From NCBI GenBank assembly GCA_932294295.1, contig OW028575.1, positions 39,620,253 through 39,684,252 on the forward strand: a DNA stretch of 64,000 bases, read 5' to 3'. Position numbers and translations under genes: made by a program. The notes below the pieces were generated by a model, which saw nothing but the letters and a program-made list of their open reading frames with translations, had not been told where the DNA came from and made no database searches. Of the stretch, positions 56,774-64,000 are shown in pieces. The stretch's first letter is position 1, and each line of letters opens with the position of its first letter. The DNA is from Alitta virens. Its lineage: Eukaryota > Annelida > Polychaeta > Phyllodocida > Nereididae.

Positions 56774-57762
56774 GTTGGAATGAACGAATTGTAATTTTAA
56801 CTTGTAACTGTTAGATTCTTTATGTACATAGTCAGATTGTTCCTCTTGTATATATTTGTATATAGTTTTGCTGTGTGGAAGTTTTTTTGTGAGAATGATT
56901 TTTTTTTTTTCGATTTTTTACTTAGTAACCCTGTTTTTTATAATTGTATGAACTTGTGACTGTCAGGACCTTTATAGACTAAAGGTGCAGATCACTCATG
57001 TTGTAAATATTTGTATATATTATTGATGTGTAGAATTTTTTTGAGTTATTGTTATATCCATGCATTAGTAGTGTTTTTGAGTACTTGTTTTTATAATTGT
57101 ATGAACTTGTGACTGTCAGGACCTTTATAGATTAAAGGTGCAGATCACTCATGTTGTAAATATTTGTATATGTTATTGATGTGTAAAAAAATTTTTTTGA
57201 GTTATTGTTATATCGATGCATTAGTAGTATTTTTTGTTAATGATTGTATTGGACTTGTTGTTATTGTTATGTGCTGCGCGAATGAAGTGTGAACGTTGCA
57301 TAGTATTATATATTTTAGTACTTAATTATGTTACGTTGCGTTACGTTACTCTATAGTTACTATATATTCGTATAGAATAAACTATGATAAAAAAGTTTAT
57401 CGTTTTATAACTTTTATGTTTTTTGTTATATTATAGAAAAGTATTGTAGAACTCAGTTATGAAGGGAGTTATTGAAACTCCCTTCACATCCACCCAGACC
57501 ACGAGGAGGTGTCTACAATCCTGGGCATAATTTTGAATTATTATTATTATTTATTTTTTATTTTTTTTTTAAATGTTTTTTTATAACGCAATTCGATACG
57601 AACGATGCGAATGAAATGCATGAAAATAATGAATATTTACAGGATGAGAACACGGCAGGGATTAAGACCTTCAAACCATGTTGATGATATAATGAAATGG
57701 AAGCTTGTTAAAGCTAGAAACTTGGCGGAGTTTCAGATCCTTAAACCAAGTTGTTATGTATT
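56678..57762. repeat. Poly-T, GT microsatellite and 150-bp direct repeat
   Basis: A T run (56681-56700) is followed by (GT)n to about 56771. A unit with GTATGAACTTGTGACTGTCA and AAAGGTGCAGATCACTCATG occurs at about 56947 and 57098. The frame at 57472-57684 has no support. The stretch lies between convergent genes. Confidence 0.7.
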
Positions 57763-58017
57763 TCATATCGAATTGCAATGATCTACAATTTGTTGAGAAA
57801 ATTTGTTGAGTGATTCCATGTCACTGACTACACTTAATGACAAATTAATACATTGAATTAATTTAGTCCATTCTTCTAGAGAAAACTGGATTTTATCATA
57901 TCCAAAAAGAATGAAAGTTTTTTTGTTTTTCCTGAGAATTTCTATAATGAAGTTATCTCTAAAAGGAAATACGCAACTATCAAAATAATTAGCTATATCT
58001 AATTGTTTTTGGGTCAT
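57763..58017 (-). CDS. Small PC4-like ORF downstream of CARD ORF
   Basis: 84 residues: two predicted strands (NFIIEILRKN, KTFILFGYD) followed by IQFSLEEWTKLIQCI, which fits the end of a PC4-like fold. Its ATG overlaps the CARD stop (ATGA), suggesting translation coupled to the CARD ORF. In Polinton A the two functions appear fused in one spliced protein. The fold assignment is tentative. Confidence 0.45.
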   Translation of the reverse strand: MTQKQLDIANYFDSCVFPFRDNFIIEILRKNKKTFILFGYDKIQFSLEEWTKLIQCINLSLSVVSDMESLNKFSQQIVDHCNSI

Positions 58018-58334
58018 ATTGATAATTGTGAAAATGAGTTTTCAAAGGATATCAGTGAAGCTGCTAGATCCTCTCTGTTTGCATACTTTAGTGCTCGTAT
58101 GAGTGATTGAAAAGCTCTTGGGCCTCTCCTCTGGAGTAGCATTAAAAGATGATATGATCTTTGGGTTGGTTGAAATTCCAATATTTCACATAACATATTA
58201 CTACTTATAACACCATCTTGATATAAATACGAGGAAACTTTGTCGCATGGAAGTTCTTCAACTAAAGAAACAAAGTTTCTTCTTATACTCTCTCTCTCAG
58301 ACTTCAACATGTTCAAATGAATGCAATAGCGCAT
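58014..58334 (-). CDS. CARD-domain protein, Polinton B
   Basis: 106 residues. From the second Met (residue 9) on it follows the CARD pattern: ESIRRNFVSLVEEL, SSYLYQDGVISSNML, then YHLLMLLQRRGPRAFQSLIR, where LLxLLxRRGPxAFxxL is a hallmark of caspase-2/9-type CARDs. Such a single-domain CARD could block or recruit host death or inflammatory complexes; that role is inferred. It sits between the polymerase and the PC4-like ORF on the same strand. Confidence 0.8.
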   Translation of the reverse strand: MRYCIHLNMLKSERESIRRNFVSLVEELPCDKVSSYLYQDGVISSNMLCEILEFQPTQRSYHLLMLLQRRGPRAFQSLIRALKYANREDLAASLISFENSFSQLSI

Positions 58335-58425
58335 GTCAATGCTATTTCAAGCAATTATGTCTTCATTTAACATTTGCTCCCGTCGTGTCGCCACTGCACA
58401 GCCTAATTGAGAATACTAAGTGTCA

Positions 58426-61400
58426 CTAATCGCGCTTGAAGTCCCCGAGGGTCAATAAGTGTACTTGAGGGCACGCGTGCCAATCAAGTGTGTCTGAGTT
58501 CAGGGAGGGGAGGGGGATTCCTCCACCCCTCTCAAGGACATGACCCCCCTCCACCCCCCTCATATCATATTGGGTATGATTTGAGCAGCAGTTTCTTGGT
58601 AACCAATGTATATCATTATCTGCCTTAACTTCATTCGGAGAGCAAAACCCGTTTAATCCGTGAAGGAATCTGGATTTGTATTCTGGTTTGACTATTTCAT
58701 CTAACGATTCCCCTGATATAGACAAGTAACAACTATCGGTATCCATTTGAAGAATTTCAAAATCATCACGTGAAATGTATTTATCTAAAAAATCATAATA
58801 AAATTCCAAAACACGTAATTTTGCGTATTGAAGAATAAAGTATCCTATTTGTATTGGTAAATCGAGGTTTATACGTTTCTTCATCATTTGTATTTCAAAA
58901 TATTCAAAGTTCGGACATAATTGAAACATGGATTTGAATCTGTTATCATTTGCTTTGATGCAAGCGGTTCTTTCACTATCTACATACTCGATTTGCGTGT
59001 GATTTAGTTTGTTCATAATTGTTGATCCGTAAGCAGAGTTTCCAATTAGTTTGTTGAGATCTGCAATTATAGATAGGTCTTTATCTTTATCTCCTGTGCG
59101 TCTTGCATTACTTACTTCATCAACGAATTTTTGAAAACACTTCATTCTGTTATATTCCACTACTTGATAAACTTTGGTTACTTCCAAACCGTGTTCAAGA
59201 TACCACTTTAATAAAGGAGTTGCAAACATGATCTTTCTAGCTTTCATCCCACCGATTAATAATTTTCTCGGGGTTGTACTCATTCCAAAACGTCTAGCGT
59301 GATTTTGCATATGTTCTCCTATGTCCTCGAATTTTACTTCGCTTGTACAAAAAATTGGGGACATTTCCGAGAAGTATTCCTCCGGAGAAATATCTTTCTT
59401 GAAATCGTCGCTCCATTCTTTTGGGACGCTGATATCGACTTCTACAATACCAAAAAGGGAATTATCTTTAACTCCTTGTATGATCTCTTCCTCGCTGAGA
59501 CTTTTCTTGTTTTTTTTGAAAAAATTGAATGTTCTTTCTTCAATGAATTTTCTAAGTTCGTCAGAGTCTTTTATCATCTGTAAAAATTGACATTCCCATA
59601 TCTCTTCAACATTATAACCCAATTTTCTGTAATAATTATTTCTTTGCAATCTCCTTTTATTTCCAGCAGGAGCTTTATCTTTCCAATCTTGAGACTTCAT
59701 GTTATAAGTCAATGGACAGTTATCTGTGTGGAAATGGTAATAGCATCCGTCATATTGGAAAATAGAATTCGTTTCTGGAGAGTAACCATCCGCTAAGAAG
59801 CGTCCATCTCTTTTCTCTTTCCCTTCATTTCTCTTGTGGAATATTTTAATATTTCTTTTCTGACTTATATAATCCATCCAGTGAAACATGTTATCGTATT
59901 TATCTCTCAAATCAGGTTTAAATTGCGATTCTCTATCTCTTTTAACAAACGATCCAACAGGAAACTCTTGATCGAATGCCCATAAATAGAGGGCATTTGC
60001 ATCATAGCCCACAATCTTCTTACAAAGTTTTGTTTTATTCCTAATTTTACTAATATCACGCTCAGAATATCTAGAAAACACGATGGAAGGCCCTCCAACT
60101 AAATTAGATAGCAGTGAGAAGTAAATTTCGGAGCTATTTTTGTCAAACAAAGAAAAGTATGCACCTTCATCCCTAGCACTCTTAAAAACAAGTTGTCTAG
60201 CAATACCTGGCACAGAAATAGTTGATTTAAAAATATCGATGTTTTTATCTTGGTAGAATTTTTGTAATTTTACTACAGCTTTTACAAATGGTGTTACATC
60301 TAGATTATTGTACCACACAAGAAAATCTTTAAAACATTTCATATCGTTTTCATACCATATTTTCTTGAGGTTATCATATTCTTCTTGAGAATCGAGTACA
60401 TTGCGACCTAAAAGAGTGGAATAGAAGGCTTCAAAGGGAGGGAGAGAAGTATGACTAAGTTTATCCACACCATCAAAAAATTCATATGGAAAATATCCTT
60501 TTTGTTCTTGTATTTTAAAAGCTTTAAGAAAAGATGAATAACTACTTCCTGGAACTAGATAATTCAAAACATCTAAAAACTTAAAATTTTCATTTGCTAA
60601 ACAACTATACAAATTATTTTTCTTTACAACAAAAACATTTTGTGATTCGTGTAAGTCAAGGTGTTTAGCAATGCTGCTTTTGATTAAATTTAAGTCGTAT
60701 TTAGAAGAATTAAATCCTAAGACAGGGATTTGCGAACAATAAACTTCAAATTTATTGATAATTGATTGAATTTTTTTTCGCATTATAGAAGTGAATGACT
60801 CTTCCTTTTCTACATCTTTTATTCCATTGTTCCATTGATTGAGAAGACAATCTAATCTCTCTATAACATAAGAACACTTTTCCTCTGTTAACGCTTGCGC
60901 ATGCGATTGAATGCATGTCATATATTCTATCATGTCTGCAACAAGTTTTTCTTTATCATCGCAAACAATGCAGTGAGCGTTAAGAAATCCTTCTACATTT
61001 GAACAAATCGATACAGAAATAGGGATATGTTGAGCTGTAGTAATAGTTTTATCAGTATTTTCATTGTTGCCCTCAATTTTCTGTAAATACGCTTCAAAGT
61101 CAAAAACTATGAAATGATCATAAAACCGATGATTTTCTTCTACTGTTATGCCATATTCTTCTAATTCTTCGAATATTGAACTTTTTGCATTATAAAACCC
61201 TCCTGTGAATTTGTAAGCAGTTGATTTATTACATGTCTTTATATGTCGTATGCAGTTATATCTCTTTGTGAATAATTTATGACACGACGGGCATTCGTAT
61301 TTTTTTGAATATCGCTCCATGTTTGATATGTATGAAAGATGTTTATTGCATAAGTTTACATTCATTGTATCACTATATCTGAGAGTTGATTTACAAACGG

Positions 61401-63480
61401 GTATAGCGATGCTGTTTTCATTTAGAGAAAAAATGTTAATATTTATTTCAAAACATTTTTCAAAATCTGGTATGTGCTTGAGATCTATGCCCTTATAATG
61501 ATGTTCACCAGAATATTTTACGAATTTTTCATAATATTCTTCAACGATAGCCTCGAAATCTGCGTGTGATTTGTATGTATTGACACCATGATAATGATAC
61601 GCAAGACATCTGAATAAACATAGATTATCTCCATAGATAATATTTTTATGGAAATTTTGTTCTAACGAAATTATTGATCGTGAGTATTTTATATAATTTG
61701 GTAATGTTCCTTGACCAAGGAGGAATCCTGTGGACGTAACATAATATCGAACATTAGTTACCATAACAAATTTCCAAGCGGAATTTGGACGTGAAGTTAT
61801 AACGTATTTTGATATATCGAGAGAAAGTAAGCGCTCCTTTAATCTTTTTAAATGTTTCTTTTTAGAAATATGTAGTGGTCTTTCGAAAAGAGGCGAGTTG
61901 CTGTAAGCCTTGTAGTATCTGTAATCTTCAGTTTGTATGTTCTGAAGAATGAGTCCGAACGACATGTTTATTTTAAAAGATTGCGATTGATCATTGTAAA
62001 TTTGTTCCGCATGATTCATTAAATCATCAATGATAATGTCATTCGCTGTTGCCCAGTTATAAAATGATTGCGGCTGACCAAGTTCGTGTTTGTCATGTAT
62101 AAAGGATAAATATTTATCATAAAATGCTTTGATTTCAGGATTTTCAATTTCAACTTGAACTTTTTCTCCTGTACCTCGTTGCAAATGAACTTCTCGAATG
62201 TGTAAATTCAATTCGTGTCTTTTGGAACAAGCTGCATTACATCTGCTACACACAACATGAGAAGTTTTTTTTTTATTTTTACATATATGTTTTCCAAACG
62301 CTTTGTGCGTTTTGAACGATTTGTTGCATAGCTGGCACGTAAACTGAAGTATACATTCGTGTTTTGCTTTGTCTGCAGCTTTGACAAACACTTCCTGACA
62401 TTTTTGACATTTTAATTTACAAGGATGACAATCAAGAGCTAGCTGGTTAGTATAGCGTTTTTTACATGACAAACATCTGAACTGACCTTCGCACATTGAC
62501 TTGTGATTGTGTAAAGCTCTTTTGCTATTGAAATTACGTTTACAAGTAGAGCATTCAATTGCACTAGTAGCACAACAATGCCTATCTAGCTTTATTTGAC
62601 TTATAAAAGTCCTAGAACATTTTTCACATGGAAAACATTTGAGTGCATGCTGTATTTCCTTTTTCTTTGTATTGAATTGTTTTTTGCATTTTTCACAAGA
62701 ATTTATTTCAGGTTTTTGCTTGCGTTTGGAATATGAACATTTTTGTTCGTGTATCTTTTTTCCTTGTTTGGATTTCAATTTTTTCTTGCATATCTCGCAT
62801 GCAAAGGATGTTTGATCTGTGCACCTATGTCTTGCGAAAGCTTGTGAATTGATAAAATGTTTCTTACATTGGATACACGTCATTCCACCATCGCATGATT
62901 TTTGATGATTATCTCTCACATCCTTTCTTTTAAAGTGTTTTCCGCATGAAGAACAATCGATCGATTTGTTGAGAATGACTTTGGATAAGTTCATTGGGGT
63001 AGATTTTCGTTTTGTTTCACATTTGTGTTTTATTCCTATAAGGAATGTTTTGAAGCAATGAGAGCAACAAGTCAAACCCTGACAGTTGCTTTCATGGATT
63101 TCGCGATATCTCTTTCTGTATAAATGTTTGGCACATTTCGAACATTGAAGTTGAGATGTTAATTCCGATATTCTTTTGGATACACAACTATTTTCTGAGA
63201 GATTATTTCGGGTAACAAACTGTAGAAGTTCGTGTAGATCAGAAAAATTTTCTAGCATTTCTTGAAACATTTGTTCTGCTTCGCTATCATAGTTGGATGT
63301 TAGCTCAGATATTCTCTTTGTTACATTTACGTTTTCTGAGAGATTATTTCTGATAGCAAATTGTTGTACTTCATTTGGATCAGAAAAGTTTTCTAACATT
63401 TCTTGAAGCATGTTTTCCGCTTCTCTATCATAGCCATGCCGACTGCAACCAGCATCGATGCGTTCACTTGAGGATTCCAT
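58426..63480 (-). CDS. POLB: Protein-primed DNA polymerase B with zinc-finger array, C-terminus lost
   Basis: 1684 residues. Residues about 110-435 hold roughly ten CxxC...H/C zinc modules. An OTU-like Cys/His module follows (DNLCLFRCLA and NKHLSYIS, about 618-715), then exonuclease motifs FIVFDFEAY (about 790), LGFNSSKYDLN (about 925) and YNNLDVTPF (about 1055), then polymerase motifs GYDANALYLWA (about 1160), LIGNSAYGS (about 1480) and MDTDSCYLSI (about 1580). After HTQYDMR near 58565 the sequence becomes GC-rich and unrelated, and the frame stops at 58426, so most of the thumb that follows motif C is missing. The copy is therefore probably inactive. N-terminal residues 20-60 and 66-106 form a duplicated helical motif. 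Confidence 0.9.
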   Translation of the reverse strand: MESSSERIDAGCSRHGYDREAENMLQEMLENFSDPNEVQQFAIRNNLSENVNVTKRISELTSNYDSEAEQMFQEMLENFSDLHELLQFVTRNNLSENSCVSKRISELTSQLQCSKCAKHLYRKRYREIHESNCQGLTCCSHCFKTFLIGIKHKCETKRKSTPMNLSKVILNKSIDCSSCGKHFKRKDVRDNHQKSCDGGMTCIQCKKHFINSQAFARHRCTDQTSFACEICKKKLKSKQGKKIHEQKCSYSKRKQKPEINSCEKCKKQFNTKKKEIQHALKCFPCEKCSRTFISQIKLDRHCCATSAIECSTCKRNFNSKRALHNHKSMCEGQFRCLSCKKRYTNQLALDCHPCKLKCQKCQEVFVKAADKAKHECILQFTCQLCNKSFKTHKAFGKHICKNKKKTSHVVCSRCNAACSKRHELNLHIREVHLQRGTGEKVQVEIENPEIKAFYDKYLSFIHDKHELGQPQSFYNWATANDIIIDDLMNHAEQIYNDQSQSFKINMSFGLILQNIQTEDYRYYKAYSNSPLFERPLHISKKKHLKRLKERLLSLDISKYVITSRPNSAWKFVMVTNVRYYVTSTGFLLGQGTLPNYIKYSRSIISLEQNFHKNIIYGDNLCLFRCLAYHYHGVNTYKSHADFEAIVEEYYEKFVKYSGEHHYKGIDLKHIPDFEKCFEININIFSLNENSIAIPVCKSTLRYSDTMNVNLCNKHLSYISNMERYSKKYECPSCHKLFTKRYNCIRHIKTCNKSTAYKFTGGFYNAKSSIFEELEEYGITVEENHRFYDHFIVFDFEAYLQKIEGNNENTDKTITTAQHIPISVSICSNVEGFLNAHCIVCDDKEKLVADMIEYMTCIQSHAQALTEEKCSYVIERLDCLLNQWNNGIKDVEKEESFTSIMRKKIQSIINKFEVYCSQIPVLGFNSSKYDLNLIKSSIAKHLDLHESQNVFVVKKNNLYSCLANENFKFLDVLNYLVPGSSYSSFLKAFKIQEQKGYFPYEFFDGVDKLSHTSLPPFEAFYSTLLGRNVLDSQEEYDNLKKIWYENDMKCFKDFLVWYNNLDVTPFVKAVVKLQKFYQDKNIDIFKSTISVPGIARQLVFKSARDEGAYFSLFDKNSSEIYFSLLSNLVGGPSIVFSRYSERDISKIRNKTKLCKKIVGYDANALYLWAFDQEFPVGSFVKRDRESQFKPDLRDKYDNMFHWMDYISQKRNIKIFHKRNEGKEKRDGRFLADGYSPETNSIFQYDGCYYHFHTDNCPLTYNMKSQDWKDKAPAGNKRRLQRNNYYRKLGYNVEEIWECQFLQMIKDSDELRKFIEERTFNFFKKNKKSLSEEEIIQGVKDNSLFGIVEVDISVPKEWSDDFKKDISPEEYFSEMSPIFCTSEVKFEDIGEHMQNHARRFGMSTTPRKLLIGGMKARKIMFATPLLKWYLEHGLEVTKVYQVVEYNRMKCFQKFVDEVSNARRTGDKDKDLSIIADLNKLIGNSAYGSTIMNKLNHTQIEYVDSERTACIKANDNRFKSMFQLCPNFEYFEIQMMKKRINLDLPIQIGYFILQYAKLRVLEFYYDFLDKYISRDDFEILQMDTDSCYLSISGESLDEIVKPEYKSRFLHGLNGFCSPNEVKADNDIHWLPRNCCSNHTQYDMRGVEGGHVLERGGGIPLPSLNSDTLDWHACPQVHLLTLGDFKRD

Positions 63481-63618
63481 TGCAAACTGAATAATAATTA
63501 CAAGGTATCACCCCTTTTTACACCCCTTCCTTCTGCCCGGGGTTTCACCACGATCACATTTCAACCTATTGTCATATAGAGTTTCATTTCTAACAGATTA
63601 TCTGTTTTGATTGATTAT

Positions 63619-63742
63619 CAATTCACCCCAATTCACCCCAATTCACCCCAAAAGCAATTAGCGAATGTTCGCATTTTCGCCACCCACCGCGAATAATTAT
63701 TTTTCAAAAGCAGCAGTATTAGAGTGAACAAACGATACTACT
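63619..63742. repeat. Right TIR of Polinton B
   Basis: Inverse complement of the left end, with three perfect AATTCACCCC units at its inner side (63620-63650), ending CGATACTACT before target duplication CCAATA. Confidence 0.95.
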
Positions 63743-64000
63743 CCAATAGGTTGTAACATTCAAGCCACAATATTTGACTAATGTTGTCATGATATCAAAG
63801 TGTGGACCCTAAAAAACCTGCCAGGCATGTTTTCAAGCAAAATTCACAAAAATGGTTGCCATTACATCTTGACAACATTTAATATTGCAGAACACATTGT
63901 CAAAAGGTCATCACATGGACTCCTGAAACATTTCAGCAATATTTGCAATAATATTTTCCACATATATTACCAAAATATTTGCACAACATTTAAATTATCG
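63743..64000. repeat. Duplicated host segment, copy 2 right part
   Basis: Matches 4143-4400 with offset 59600 to the end of the window; the repeat may continue outside. Confidence 0.95.

Larger units (their letters stand above)
44259..63742. mobile_element. Polinton/Maverick element B (19.5 kb)
   Basis: TIRs begin AGTAGTATCGTTTGTTCACT; 6-bp direct repeats CCAATA flank the element (44253-44258, 63743-63748), and the unoccupied site is at 4143-4148. It has polymerase, integrase, ATPase, major and minor capsid and protease genes. The only obvious secondary insertion is the 2.1-kb transposon at 48845-50937. Its polymerase lacks a normal C-terminus. Confidence 0.97.

Noticed and set aside
57472..57684. 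70-residue plus-strand frame
   Set aside because: Starts at an arbitrary codon, crosses T-rich low-complexity sequence, and has no pattern.

Overview
The window is metazoan genomic DNA: AT-rich, full of microsatellites and dispersed repeats, with spliced host exons, a non-LTR retrotransposon relic and DNA-transposon relics. I cannot fix the species; the repeat-dense style would suit a marine invertebrate such as an echinoderm or other non-vertebrate deuterostome, but that is inference. Most of the window is occupied by two Polinton/Maverick (adintovirus-like) elements, both delimited to the base by terminal inverted repeats (TIRs) beginning AGTAG and by 6-bp target-site duplications (TSDs).

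Layout. 1-12366: a broken MADF-like gene, the first copy of a ~1.9-kb duplicated host segment carrying one first exon and the empty target site of element B, minisatellites, a TGAC higher-order satellite, a 1.23-kb non-autonomous DNA transposon (8683-9912) and a CACAT-type satellite. 12367-38775: Polinton A (26.4 kb, TSD CTGATG). It has a spliced protein-primed DNA polymerase B gene on + broken by two in-frame stops, two spliced type I membrane-protein genes on +, and on - a CARD protein, a double PC4-like protein, two small conserved ORFs, the packaging ATPase, major capsid, a basic core-like protein, minor capsid, integrase and a Cys-rich ORF. An 8.1-kb block (17404-25502) is tandemly duplicated at 25503-33611; without it the element would be about 18.3 kb. 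38782-44258: two exons of a host STELLO/DUF288-like gene on -, a LINE reverse-transcriptase relic, a third (solo, decayed) Polinton integrase, and the second copy of the duplicated host segment with exon 1. 44259-63742: Polinton B (19.5 kb, TSD CCAATA), inserted in that second copy about 0.9 kb upstream of the host exon 1. It carries a double PC4-like protein, ATPase, a two-TM protein, two small conserved ORFs, integrase, minor capsid (its end altered by a 2.1-kb TTAA-flanked transposon), basic core-like protein, major capsid and adenain-like protease on +, a RING protein on -, a spliced membrane protein on +, then a PC4-like ORF, a CARD ORF and a zinc-finger-rich polymerase B on - that lacks its normal C-terminus.

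How the genes fit together. Both elements have the virus-like Polinton set (polymerase, integrase, ATPase, two capsid proteins; protease seen only in B) packed with 1-22-nt overlaps, ATGA junctions and spacers of a few bases, which suggests polycistronic expression. On top of this each carries accessory genes that point at host interaction: CARD death-fold proteins in both, a RING protein in B, and a family of secreted-then-anchored membrane proteins with a common Cys-rich ectodomain in both. The CARD gene is linked to a PC4-like gene in both, as one spliced fusion in A and as two ORFs joined by ATGA in B. Both polymerase genes look defective, so neither element is likely to replicate by itself now, although most other genes remain open.
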